Source: Opisthorchis felineus (Eukaryota > Platyhelminthes > Trematoda > Opisthorchiida > Opisthorchiidae). Taken from it: a DNA stretch of 64,000 nucleotides. The notes beneath the pieces are model-generated. The model was not told where the DNA came from. It saw nothing but the letters and a program-made list of their open reading frames with translations, and made no database searches. The translations under genes were made by a program, and so were the position numbers. The stretch is from contig SJOL01008668.1 in the NCBI GenBank assembly GCA_004794785.1, positions 1,235,419-1,299,418 of the forward strand. The letters are read 5' to 3'. This document shows, one piece after another, positions 45,688-55,860 of the stretch (position 1 is its first letter; each line of letters begins with the position of its first letter).

Positions 45688-48660
45688 GTGGCCGTCACGA
45701 AGAGACTGGACCTTACCGTGGTGTGGCGGTTTGCGCACCTCAGCGACTCACTGGGCTATGATGGGGGATGTCCCCGCGATACTCACAGAGTCTCTCGTAC
45801 CAGGTTGGTCAATGGCTAGAGGTCTGACGAAAACAATATCCTGGTCCTCCAGGTTGGGGGTTGGAACATGTGGTGACTTGTTCCGTAGAAATGGTAATGC
45901 ATTGCACTTTCCGCCAAACACCGCTGCCTTGCGATAGGCTTTCGGGCCAAAGGCTTCGGTTGAGGACCCTAATCGTCCTCCTGTCTAGGTGTGGACTCCC
46001 TGACAGTATCCCAGACCACGTACGACCATGAATTGCCACATCGTCCGCACTCTGAAGCAAGCAGGACAACAAGCTGCTCTTGCTCTCACACTGGACTCGC
46101 TTGGCATTGATGTGTGCTGTGTCTCAGAAACAAGAATTCAAGATACAAGCACAGTGGTTGAGCTAACCGGCCCCATCAGTCTCCACTCGCTTCCGGCTAT
46201 GCACCTCTGGTGATCCAGAGGATGCTGCGGCGGGATGTGCAGGGGTTGGCATCGTCCTAAGCTACCGGGCGGAAGTATCCTTGTTTGACTGGATACCTGT
46301 TGATAGTCACATCTGTGCAGTTCGTCTGGCAACGTCTGTGAAGGAGTCTCACAAGCAGGAAGTTGATCGATGTCTGCCTACGCCCCAACTGACTGTAGGT
46401 CCGACGCCGTCAAAGACAGGTTTTACGACGCCCTGAATGCCCTGCTGCGGGGAACTAAAAGCTCAGATGTCGTGGTGGTTGCCGGAGATATGAATGCACA
46501 AGTGGACAGGCTTAGCGTATCTGACACTCAATTAGGAGGTCGACATGGATTGGACTCGGTACGTGCGGACAATGGGGAACGATTGCTTCAGCCGTATGCT
46601 GATCACAGGCTGCTTTTATGCAGTACTAACTTCCGAAATAGCCGCAGTTGTCTGGCCACATGGTGTTCTCCAACGGCATGCTGGCCACAGAATGAAATCG
46701 ATCATTCTACCATCAGTTACTGATGGCGCGGATCAATAACTGACTGCCGATCGTTTTGGAACACATTTGAGGATTCCGACCACACACTCGTCCGGATTTG
46801 CTTCTCCCTAGCTTTTCCAGGGCCGCGTAAGGTGCGGACAAATCGCTTGCAACTGAGAGACTGGCAGATCCGGATGTCAGACGAACTTACCAGAATCGTC
46901 TCCTAGAGTCTCTTCCAAATGCTCCACCATCAGATGCGAACTCATACTGGGACGAGATTGTTACTTCTTTGCATAATGCTGGGAATTTCGCCTGTGTTAC
47001 GGCACCACCAGGCTCACTCAAGCGCTAGATATCAGACCGAACGGTTGCACTCGTTAAATCTCGGAGAAATATCCCAGCCGGCCCCGAACATAACTTGACA
47101 CGACGAAGTATCAGACGTCAAGTGAAGGCGAGCGTGCAAGCCGACCGTGAAGTGTGGTGGACACAGAAAGCCAAGGAAATGGAAGAGGCCCAGAAAGCCG
47201 GTAATGCCCGAAGATTATTTCAGTTGATCCGTGCGACCGGTCCCCGGAAACCACCTGTGAGCGAAACCATCAAGGATCGGAATGGAGTGACCATATCGAA
47301 TAAAGAAGAACGCCTCGATCGGTGGGCCGAATACTTCGAACAACAATTGTCATGGCCACCAGCTGGCACTCATCTGGATCCCACAGGTGACGTAGAACCC
47401 TGGACGGTGAACGTGGAACCGCCTACGGCATCGGAGATTTATGACTGCATATGTTCTCTCAAGCGCCACCGAGCCTCTGGTCCGGATGACCTCCCACCCG
47501 CATTGTTCAAAGATGGGGGTGAAGTCCTCAGTCAGCGCTTGTCTGATCTGTTCGCTTGCATTTGGGAAAAGGAGTCTGTCCCAGACAACTGGGGAGAGTC
47601 GGTGATAGTGCCCATTTTCAAAAAAGGGGCTCGTAGTGAGTGTGGCAACCACAGGGGGATCAGCTTGACCCCGGTCGTAACGAGACTGTTGGCGTCACTC
47701 GTGCTTCGTCGCCTTACGGTGGCTCGTGAAACACTGACTCGAGAGCAGCAAGCGGGATTCCGGCCTGGTAGGGGTTGCGTTGACCAAATCTTCACACCTC
47801 GTCAGGTGCTAGAACAACGCCATACGTATAAGCGACCCACAATTCTAGTATTCCTTGATTTCCAAGGCGCATCCGACTCAGTTGACCGGTCTGTTCTTTT
47901 TGATACGCTTGCCCACCAAGGAATGCCCCGAAAGTTCGTGAACATAATAAGCTCTTTGTATTCTCAGACTTCCGGACGTGTGAGAGTATACGGCGAGCTC
48001 TCCAAAAGCTTCCGTACACAAAGCGGTGTCCGTCAGGGATGCCCACTCTCTCCTTTCCTATTTAATTTCGTGATCGATGAGATAATGAGACGAACGCTGG
48101 AAGGTCTCCAAAACCCCGGTGTTCAAATAGCCAGTGACGAAGACCTTGTCGATCTGGAATATGCAGACGACATCGTTCTCGTCTTCGAAGAGGAGGAGAA
48201 GGCGCAGGTGTTTTTGGATGAACTGACCAAAGTTATCTCGTCCTTTGGCATGCACTTTGCACCCACAAAGTGTAAGGTCGTGCTCCTAGACATGCAGTCA
48301 CTGAACAAGCCACTTACAATCCGGGGAGAGGCACTGGAAGTTGTGGAGCGCTTTACGTACCTCGGAAGTTGTATTAGTTCTGACTGTAGTGTGGCAGATG
48401 AGGTCAATGCACGAATCTGCAAGGCTCGGGTCGCGTTTGCTAACTTGGGACACCTATAGCGTCAGTGGTATATCTCTGAGTCTCAATGGACGTGTGTATC
48501 AAGCTACAGTGCGAGCTGCTCTGTTGTATGGCTGTTGCTGTTGGCCTGTTCGAGCAGCGGAACTGAGACGTCTTCAGGTGTTCGATAATCGTTGTCTCAG
48601 AGCCATAGCTCATGTGGGTTTTTGTTGGCCAATCCGTAACGAGACAGTTAGGAAGCGAGT
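45688..48660 (+). mobile_element. RTE-type LINE, 3'-truncated copy
   Basis: It begins in the 5' region shared with the 24-kb copy (GTCACGAAGAGACTGGACCT at 45694), includes the SINE-like module (about 45925-46030) and an ORF. Homology to the family ends abruptly at about 48660, after RNETVRKRV, before the WLGHV block and 3' tail. LINE insertions normally lose their 5' end, not their 3' end, so a later deletion or rearrangement is the likely reason. The sequence beyond the break belongs to a different LINE on the other strand. Confidence 0.85.
46028..48660 (+). pseudogene. RTE endonuclease-reverse transcriptase, best-preserved RT
   Basis: The ATG at 46028 leads almost directly into RTLKQAGQQ, so about 300 bases of N-terminal coding sequence seen in the copies at 24.6 and 45.4 kb are missing. 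Endonuclease motifs: CVSETRIQDTS, VVVVAGDMNAQVDRLS (about 46470), NEIDHSTISY, a decayed SDHTLVR, with frameshifts near 46215-46370 and 46725 and a TAG at about 47025. From 47095 to 48459 the RT is open for 454 codons: VIVPIFKKGARSECGNHRG, QAGFRPGRGCVDQIFT, LVFLDFQGASDSVDRS (motif A, usual Phe replaced by Ser), GVRQGCPLSPFLFNFVIDEI, DLEYADDIVLVFE (48160-48171). A TAG follows ANLGHL, and the rest continues in another frame. Confidence 0.9.
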
Positions 48661-48674
48661 TTATAGGATGTCTT

Positions 48675-49121
48675 CATCCATCAGTTTCAAAAATGAGCTA
48701 CAACGAGATAAGGAGAATGGATGGTGGGAGTGAAACGGGTGCTAAGGAAAGGAATATAGAGTTCGTGGCAAATATACATACATTTCCGGTTCGTCCATAT
48801 GGAGAATCGAAGAGAGATATGCTATAACCATCGAAGGAGAATTCGGAATTATCTTCATCTGAGGTGAGCCAAGTCTCGGTGAACAGGATTGCGTGTGGCG
48901 TTTAGAAGCAGTTTGTTACAGAGACTAGCGCAATTCTCGTGTACGTATCTCAGTGCTAGTATATCCGATAGATTGGCAGGGCGGTTTGCGGGGTAAAGTG
49001 GGGATGAGACGATAGGGTGCATATGATGCACTCTGCTGTGGGGCAATGAAATACATTGTAGATGAGTGAGAGATGGGGGTGGAAAAGCCGTGTTGGGATT
49101 GAGGAAATGTGGTAGACACAC
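48675..49121 (-). pseudogene. LINE endonuclease start, CR1-like, fragment
   Basis: The minus strand reads ALRYVHENCASLCNKLLLNA, then after a frameshift HAILFTETWLTSDEDNSEFS, FDGYSISLFDSPYGRTGNVC and IFATNSI. That is the N-terminal part of an AP-like endonuclease (N-x-R-S-L-x-N-K-L..., the catalytic E in T/S-E-T-W-L, and the GGG-V-x-I-Y region) as in CR1-type and related LINEs, not RTE. It ends where the plus-strand RTE copy breaks off. The remainder of the endonuclease and the RT were not found nearby. Confidence 0.6.
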
Positions 49122-49353
49122 GCGATGGTAAAATAATAATGGTCTATGGGACGCCGGTCCGAAGGGAAGGGCTTGGTAGGTTGACAGTCTCCTCTTGTTG
49201 GAGGACTGAAGGATTAAGTAGAAGGCGTATTTTAATTAACATCACAAGTGGCGGGTGCAGGGCGCGGAAAGGACCCTTGTATTTAACTGCCCTTCGCCTT
49301 GATCACTGGGACTTCGCGAAAATGCATCGTTTTTGATAAGTTTGTAGATGGGG

Positions 49354-49420
49354 ATCATCATCGTCATCATCGACAACATGACATCAGTGTTCAACACCGA
49401 TGCTTCGCTGCCGTAGGCAG
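49354..49420 (-). mobile_element. Solo RTE 3' tail
   Basis: Only the last ~65 bases of the RTE family are present on the minus strand: CTGCCTACGGCAGCGAAGCA, the hairpin with one mismatch (49382-49402) and GATGATGACGATGATGATC. It is an extremely 5'-truncated insertion, or the end of a copy that was otherwise lost. It lies inside the region I attribute to the CR1-like LINE. Confidence 0.8.
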
Positions 49421-50200
49421 ATGGGGATGGCCTTTTGAAGTTTAGTCCTGACATAGTTCCGTCTCCAATTCTGGTGGTGAGGGAAATATTTAGGCGACAG
49501 TTATCGGCCGTGATTAGGGAAAACCTGGTGGGTGCCATAAAATACTGGCACCTTCACCAAAGGCTTCTGTCCACATTCCGTCACCGCTAAATGCAGTGAG
49601 ATTCCCGCCCGGTTCGCTTGTATTAGAATTTCTTGGGGTGAGGGAGGCGTTCCCAGTAGATCGATGAGGTCTACGGAATCAAATGAAGAGCAGAACACCA
49701 AGTCACCATCTGCTTGAAGTGTACGGTAGCTGCACATTCTCAATTTAGATGACGCGATGGGCAATTGCTGTGACACGGACTCCCAGATCCGTGATAAATG
49801 CAATTTACTGTTGCACCTGTGGCAGATTGACCTGAAGGGTGGCCTGGATGTGGGCGAGGGAGTCATCATACCTTGCTGAAATTCACTCATCCATATTTTC
49901 ATGGGTAAGTCTTAACAGGGAAGGACTGGACCCAGTGATGGGATCACCGTCTGCTAGTGGGTAAGGAGTATGGACAGAGGGCGTGGGATCGACACTACAT
50001 ACAACGGATCGAGAATTGCAGCTAGAAGATGGGGGCGAGTTTGAGGTGGAAGAAAGCCAATTTCAATTTTCGTGGCACCATAATTTACGCGCGCAACACT
50101 ACGTGCCACTGGCGTTAAGAAACGCCACAGTGACTGGACAGTAGGGCAATTATAAAAGTAGTTAAGGGCCTGAGAGAAGGATGACCAATACACCTCATAA
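49421..50200 (-). pseudogene. Possible ORF1 region of the CR1-like LINE
   Basis: Two minus-strand frames (49501-49902 and 49954-50193) lie directly upstream of the endonuclease fragment. Their translations look protein-like (LRMCSYRTLQADGDLVFCSS and NYFYNCPTVQSLWRFLTPVA) but match no domain I know. Position and strand suggest ORF1 or the 5' part of the same LINE. The alternative is an unrelated decayed sequence. Confidence 0.3.
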
Positions 50201-52577
50201 CATAAATGGCCTCGAAAGCTTACGACAAGAGAAGAAATCCTAAAAATTTAGAAGCATGAAGTAAGCTGGCTCAAAATCCGTGCGTCGCAACGATCGGGGA
50301 AATTTGGGGTACGCCAGCCAGCAAACCCATCTAAACTACGCGCCAAGGTCAACTCGGAGGTCATACTTCCATGTGCGTCCCAGGACCAGACGATGCTTTC
50401 AATAGGTTCAATACGTGAAGATATGACTTGGGGATTTTCGGGCAGTTCTGAAGGGAACTAGTGCCCGATGGAGGTCAGTTTTGACAGTGCCGCGTTATCC
50501 AATGCTCCTGACAGCCTGATGAGAGTGAAAACTTATATTCCGCAGCCTCCTAAATAATATGGTTGAAATTGATCTCATAATTGTATCTGTAAAACCTAAT
50601 ATTGCCGATCGGTATTCGCCGATTGGATTCGATCTCTAAAAATGACTGTGTTTTCAAGGCTGCCACTTCATAGTTCAAAATGTCTGTGTCTAATGGGTTT
50701 CCTTGAAAATTATCTGTGTGGGTGGTTTGTGTAAATGAGGGAATCTTCAAGGTCATCAGTTGCCTAGGTTAGGAAAAAGGTGTATAGTTGTGACAAGATA
50801 TCGCGACTTGCGGTAGCACGTGAATCGCTAACAATGGACGAAATTCGCGGGTAGTTCTGCAGCTGTCATAATTTACGGAACTTTTTGGAGCCCACATTTT
50901 GCTCGTGTACGCAAAATATGACGGAGTGTCATTCGCGGATCCTTGGACGAACACTACAAATTGCTCTGGAACTGTAGTTTAAACCAAGAAAACTGTTACA
51001 TAAAGTTTTAGCATTTGACGGTTTTCATTAGGGACACTAAAATCTCCCCAGAATGTCGCAGTTTTGCTGAATTTCTTTCGAGCTTACTCAAGATCAGCTA
51101 TGATGGAGGGAGTTCACATTTTTATTCGCTTGCATAGCTCAGAATGATGTCTACATGAAGATGGCGGAAAATTTTATAGAGAAGTTGGTTTCTTCACGTG
51201 TCTTCTCACTTATTGGATTTGGAAATATTTTGAAAGTGTACATAAACAATACTGGTGTTCTCCAAGTTGGCGCAAACCCAAATTTTATTCCATTCTGCAG
51301 CAAGCGCCCCACCATACTAAGCCAAAAAATTCGTCTCGGATGGTAAGCTTGGTGGATTTGTCTATAATAGCCAGCACTCTGTATAGGGTGCAGGGCAAAG
51401 TTTCATCTTCATCGGTGTACTGAATTAGTGGGTTCGCGTTCAGCACGAGCAGGCAGTACAATAGGTCGGTCAGCACTTTGGAGTTTTTGCACAAGTTCAG
51501 CGGGATGAGACGGTCTTTTGAGTGCATGTAACACACTCATTAGGTAAATAGTAGAGATCGGGTGAACTACTGGGAAACCATCAGACTGGGTATGGCAGTT
51601 GCGGTACCGTAATCGCGACGTCATAATTGGGCCCGTGGGCAGCCCCATACGTGAACATCTTGAGTGAGCCAGTTGAATTGTCAGGGTGTTTAAGATGAGC
51701 TTGGGATTCGTGACAAGTAAGAACCAGCATGGACCAAGGATACTACTCTGTCGATCGAGGGCACAGGGTGGTGCAACGCTGCCATTCAAACGAGGCAATA
51801 AATAGGGTAAGTAGATTGGTGACTCAAAATGGTCAGTGTTAGTGCCACCCACCATTTGGGAACAGACATTATAATAGTTCTTATCATTACGTTGCACGGT
51901 GTTGCGTTCGTATACTTGCCACACCTTTAGTGGCAAGGGTGCATCATCCATCGCCGGTGGTTCTGACCCTGGACTTTAGTTTAGGATGTCCAAAAAGTGC
52001 ACTGTTTTTTTCGTTCGTAGCTGGTGTGTTATATTTGTCCCGGTCGTGTCACTTATCTAGCAACGCAATGAATTACATATAGTGCAAAACGGACGCTCGT
52101 TTGTTAAAAAAAATACACTGGATATCATTGGAGATACTCTGCGGAGTCCATGGCCCACGTCGACGTACGAAGCTGTAGTCATTGCCTTAGTTGGGGTCGC
52201 ACCGCACCAAACATAACACGCACTCCTCTCAACTGCTCCATAGAGAAGTCACATGCGATAAATAAATAAAATATAAAAAAATTTTAATCCTCCACTGCTG
52301 ACATTCAGAGATAGCACCTACGGGCTAGCCACGCACCACTTGTTGATTGAAGCTGATGGTGGATAGGGACCGGTGGCCCTTTCTCTTACATCTACTTTAC
52401 ATCCCAATTTGTGGTACTGTCCAACTCACGCAGCATATTTAAGATAAACTAGTTAATTGCTTTGGAGGTTATATCTACATCAGGCTTTATGTGCTTGTTG
52501 TTCCTTATCACACCAGCTATCTGCGCACATATAGTGTGCTCTCTGTAGCCTGTATGACAATAACATTATATTGGCAA
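50201..52577. other. No element recognised with confidence
   Basis: A 180-codon minus-strand frame at 51409-51951 contains NYYNVCSQMVGG, which echoes NNVYSQLVGG in the BEL/Pao protease region at 53.7 kb. The rest of that frame has no motif. An A+T-rich patch at 52250-52290 follows (AATAAATAAAATATAAAAAA). No other repeat was found. Confidence 0.35.
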
Positions 52578-52779
52578 TGTAACGAGCAAACGGTATCTTC
52601 GAGTGACAAACGTACAAAATCTAGAAGATATGTCATGGACACTGTACAGAGGTATCATGGAGTCTGCCCAAAACGCAGTATGCTGGAAGTAGCTCTTTTC
52701 ACTTATTCCAATTAGATCTGCTACTCGGACCATCAAACACACAGTTGTAAACTTTAACCTTAGTACTGCAACGGACTTA

Positions 52780-53213
52780 AGGGGGGCCACCCGCACCGCA
52801 CCAGTCTTTACTGTCAATAATGCTTTCTGGTCCTCTAGGGAGAGACTAGTGTTGTATGCTGAAGTGTCTGTGAAGTCCGAATTGTGGAGCCGCTGCAAAG
52901 GCTTGTGGACGTCCTGACTGTACCCGGTCACACAATGACTGACAACCTTCTGCCTCGCCCCAATTCCATCGGACCAAGAAGTATCCAACCATGTAAGGTC
53001 TTTACGGCAAACGGCCGTTTTTTATCTCCCAAGCGCCGATCGACTACCCAATGCGCTTCGGATACATCAGACCCTAGGAGGACTCCTACCTCGTCTTCAG
53101 CCAATTCGTCAAAGGCGACTTCGTCAAGGTGCGGCCACGACCTAGCCACTTCTTTAATAGATGGGACAGCTCGCATGGTTAAGTTGTCAACGATGAATGC
53201 CCAGTCAACTTAA
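52780..53213 (-). pseudogene. BEL/Pao pol, protease-RT junction
   Basis: The frame reads LDEVAFDELAEDEVGVLLGS, DVSEAHWVVDRRLGDKKRPF and AVKTLHGWILLGP. This matches the BEL/Pao signature (VG-x-LIG-x-D-x-P-E-A-H-W-V-x-D-x-R...A-V-K-T-x-L-G-W-x-L-L-G-P) between protease and RT. A frameshift later, LQRLHNSDFTDTSAYNTSLS followed by LEDQKALLTVKTGAVR marks the beginning of the RT-proximal domain. After this the retroelement homology stops at an internal deletion, about 200 bases before the 3' LTR-like sequence. Confidence 0.85.
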
Positions 53214-53634
53214 ATCATATTTTTGGAAACCAAACTTGCCATGTATCTACAAATCAGATTCCTCAATCTTCATCTCCATTTTTGCTTTTTTTGACCCTAG
53301 CCATTTACTCGACCGCCCAAGGCCACTCATGGCCAGCAACGGTTTTCAGTTTTAGTTCGCGTCAGGTGGTTCATCTTTGAACTAGTCGTACCTCACGCTC
53401 ATTGCCCTCGTTTTTTCTCCGTTCCTATATCTGTGGTGACCTTCCACGCAATAAACATGCCCATTGTGTTGTTGTCTGCTGCGATCTGGTTGTAACGACT
53501 CGATCATGCCTCAGCATGCTCTCTACATATCGGGAAATGAAACCTATTATTATTATATCGTACTATGCCCACCGGTTATGACGCTGCCCCTTTTCTACGC
53601 AGTCCCCTGTACTCACAACCCTTCAGTCATACTT

Positions 53635-53930
53635 TTATTTTGACTGTAATATTATGATCATGCCTGACGGTATGCCACCCACCAGTTGGGAATAAACATT
53701 ATTATCATCTATCGACTGACTTTCATCCATTGATAAAAGCCTGATTTCATCGGATTCTGGGGTGCATTCCATGGGACCATCCAGTGTAGCAATGGCCATA
53801 GAGGTGGGTAGCAGCCTGACGCCGTTTCTTACCGGAAGGTCCCGCTTTACTAATGTTATGTAGGACCCGGTATCCAAAAACGCATACGTTGTCACTCTTC
53901 CCGCTGGATTGTCAAACTTAACAGGAATAA
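53635..53930 (-). pseudogene. BEL/Pao aspartic protease
   Basis: The minus strand reads TTYAFLDTGSYITLVKRDLP. The active-site triad D-T-G is followed by S, as in retroviral-type aspartic proteases of BEL/Pao elements (DUF1758 type). Downstream SQLVGGIPSG is a conserved segment of this region. It would process the gag-pol precursor. A stop at 53635 breaks it from the next domain. Confidence 0.8.
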
Positions 53931-54049
53931 CTCCTAGGCTTGTTGTAAGCTGACTGGCTTGAGTTAGGGCACAAAACCCTCCGACTCTGAAGACGTCCCT
54001 GCTTTGTTTCCGGGTTTTAACGCGTGCAACAACCTATGATGTCGTCCCC

Positions 54050-54160
54050 CCACAACCCGACTGGCCACGTTGAATGACTGACTTGCGATCTTTAGCCATG
54101 TGGGAGTCGCCTAAGCAAACAAAGCATGCATTATGCTCCCGTATACACCCCCACTTATCG
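54050..54160 (-). pseudogene. Gag zinc knuckle
   Basis: The minus strand reads HNACFVCLGDSHMAKDRKS. This is a CCHC zinc knuckle (C-x2-C-x4-H-x4-C) in which the last Cys has become Arg. It lies between gag and protease as in other BEL/Pao elements, where it binds nucleic acid. Confidence 0.75.
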
Positions 54161-54216
54161 GGATCTTCCATAGATAAGAAGCGCTGGCAGCCGGAAATTG
54201 GATGGGGCTGTGAACA

Positions 54217-55348
54217 TTATGGGCAAATGCTTGGACCACTGTCTGCGTCTGGCCTTATATTGGTCAAGAACCTCGTAAAACCATTCCGTCTAGGAGCTTG
54301 GTTGGTGGAAGTGAGCGGCACAGGAGGGCGTCTTACTTCCCCTTCTCGAGCCAGTTGCCCAAACCGACTTCGTGCAACCCTGGAGAGCGTGTCCACAAGC
54401 TCTGTCAAGTCAGTGAACGTTGGGTCCCGGCCAGTCATAGATATCTTATCTGCCATATCAGCCCATTTGTGCTGCAATGGCGAGGGAAGAAAGCGCACGA
54501 TTCTCCCTACAACCTCAAACGAGTGCAAATCTGAAACGTAACGCATTTGCGTTAGCGCAATTTCACAACTTCGCATTTTTATGCACAGATCCGACAGAGA
54601 CTTGGCTGCTCCAGTGGTCTGTCGTGCCAGTCGGAACAGGCCTTCGAGTGGAGAGCGAGCAATAATGAGGCCGACCGAAAAGATTGCGTATGATCTCCCG
54701 AGCCCTGGAGTATGCTACTTCCGGCGGGAGCATCACGCATTATTCAATGGCTGCCTTTGTGTCGCCTTGACTATAGTGGGTCAAATACAGGAGCCTCTGA
54801 CCGGCGTCCTCCACCTTGCCTTCAATATATATCTCAAACTGTCGTGTGAACTCCCAGTAATGACTCGGATTACCATCAAAATATGATGATTCCACCTTGG
54901 ATAGTTCCACAGTGGTTGTCACTGGAGTGATGGAAATGGCCGGTTTTGGCCCTGGAGATGACCCTCTTTTATCATCAGCATATCCTAAAGGTTTTTCATC
55001 TACACGTGGCCTCACGTACTGCGGTAACCAGTCAGTTGAGGTCACTGGTTCCCAGACTTCATCTGGTGAGTCCTCTTCGGCCTCTAGCTCAATTTTGGCC
55101 AACTCGGTTTTACTCTATGCCTAAAGGAGAGCCCGCTGGAGCTCAGCATCTCGCTTAACCCGATATTCCTGGAGCTGAACAATCCTTAATGCTTTCCTAG
55201 CTACATTACCTTTACGAGTAGATGCACAAAGTGACTTACAAGAACCGGGGCGTGAAGGAAACTGCATTGCAAATGTTTCCTTTGCAGCTGCAATAGTTTC
55301 CGCGTTCTGGAATCCTGTTTGCTTCATAATGGTTCCAAAAGTTGACAT
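54217..55348 (-). pseudogene. BEL/Pao gag
   Basis: The probable start is the ATG at 55348-55346 (MSTFGTIMKQTGF). The frame holds a basic stretch and KRDAELQRAL, passes two in-frame TAGs (around 55110-55123), and resumes TELAKIELEAEEDSPDEVWE. The characteristic gag motif of these elements (LPK-x-E-x-x-x-F-x-G-x-x-x-x-Y-W-x-F) appears as LSKVESSYFDGNPSHYWEFT near 54890. After a stop at 54740 and a frameshift the protein continues with SRAREIIRNLFGRPH, then SLSDLCIKMRSCEIALTQMR. Gag would form the cytoplasmic particle. Confidence 0.8.
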
Positions 55349-55395
55349 CTTTATTTCAACCAAGACGACGTAATGCCGAGTACTTATCGAGTACT

Positions 55396-55860
55396 GTAAC
55401 GAGCAAACGGCGTATCGTCCATAACTTTGACATTTGAAATTCCCCACGTTTCTTGTCCCTATTTGTAACTCCCGCTCCACTTTTGTGTTTAGTGCGTCTA
55501 TATGAACTGACGTTTGTTTGCTCTTACCACCTCACCCATTTGGCCTTGAGGTCATCCAGCCATTTGTGGCCGACCTTACGCACGTGTGACTGTCTCACGT
55601 GGGAGCCTGTTTGCTCACTTGGTTCGTACTTTTGTAGTCCAAGTGGACCATTTGTTGTTGACGAGTATCTACTGTCGAGGTTTGTACATTTTGTGAATTG
55701 ATGTCTTATGTTAATAGTACCGTATAGAAACCCAGCTCCGACTTTGTTTTGCCTTCCCGGAGGTTCTGATATTACGCGTCACTCAAAGATACCGTTTGTA
55801 ATGAGCAAACGGGGGTTACAAATAGGGACAAGAAGTGTCAAAGTTGTGGACGATACAGGC
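55396..55860. repeat. LTR-like sequences in inverted arrangement
   Basis: The stretch near 55410-55465 (GTATCGTCCATAACTTTGAC, CTTGTCCCTATTTGTAAC) recurs as its reverse complement at 55808-55858 (GTTACAAATAGGGACAAG, GTCAAAGTTGTGGACGATAC). Beside it, 55785-55815 read in reverse (GAGCAAACGGTATCTTTGAG... order GCTCATTACAAACGGTATC) echoes 52580-52612. The 5' LTR of the minus-strand BEL element probably meets an LTR fragment of opposite orientation here. Confidence 0.6.

Larger units (their letters stand above)
52578..55480 (-). mobile_element. BEL/Pao LTR retrotransposon, internally deleted
   Basis: On the minus strand the order is LTR-like end, gag, zinc knuckle, protease and the start of RT. 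The word TGTAACGAGCAAACGG is present at 52578-52593 (3' side) and again, as CTGTAACGAGCAAACGG, at about 55396-55412 (5' side), which would place the LTR edges there. Most of RT, all of RNase H and integrase are missing. Stops and frameshifts occur throughout. The element cannot move by itself. Confidence 0.7.

Noticed and set aside
50515..50535. CTGATGAG followed by GAAAAC
   Set aside because: Only a few bases lie between the two core words, leaving no stem II, and stem I does not pair.
51409..51951. 180-codon open frame, minus strand
   Set aside because: Apart from a ten-residue echo of the BEL protease region no similarity was seen, so it was not called as a gene.
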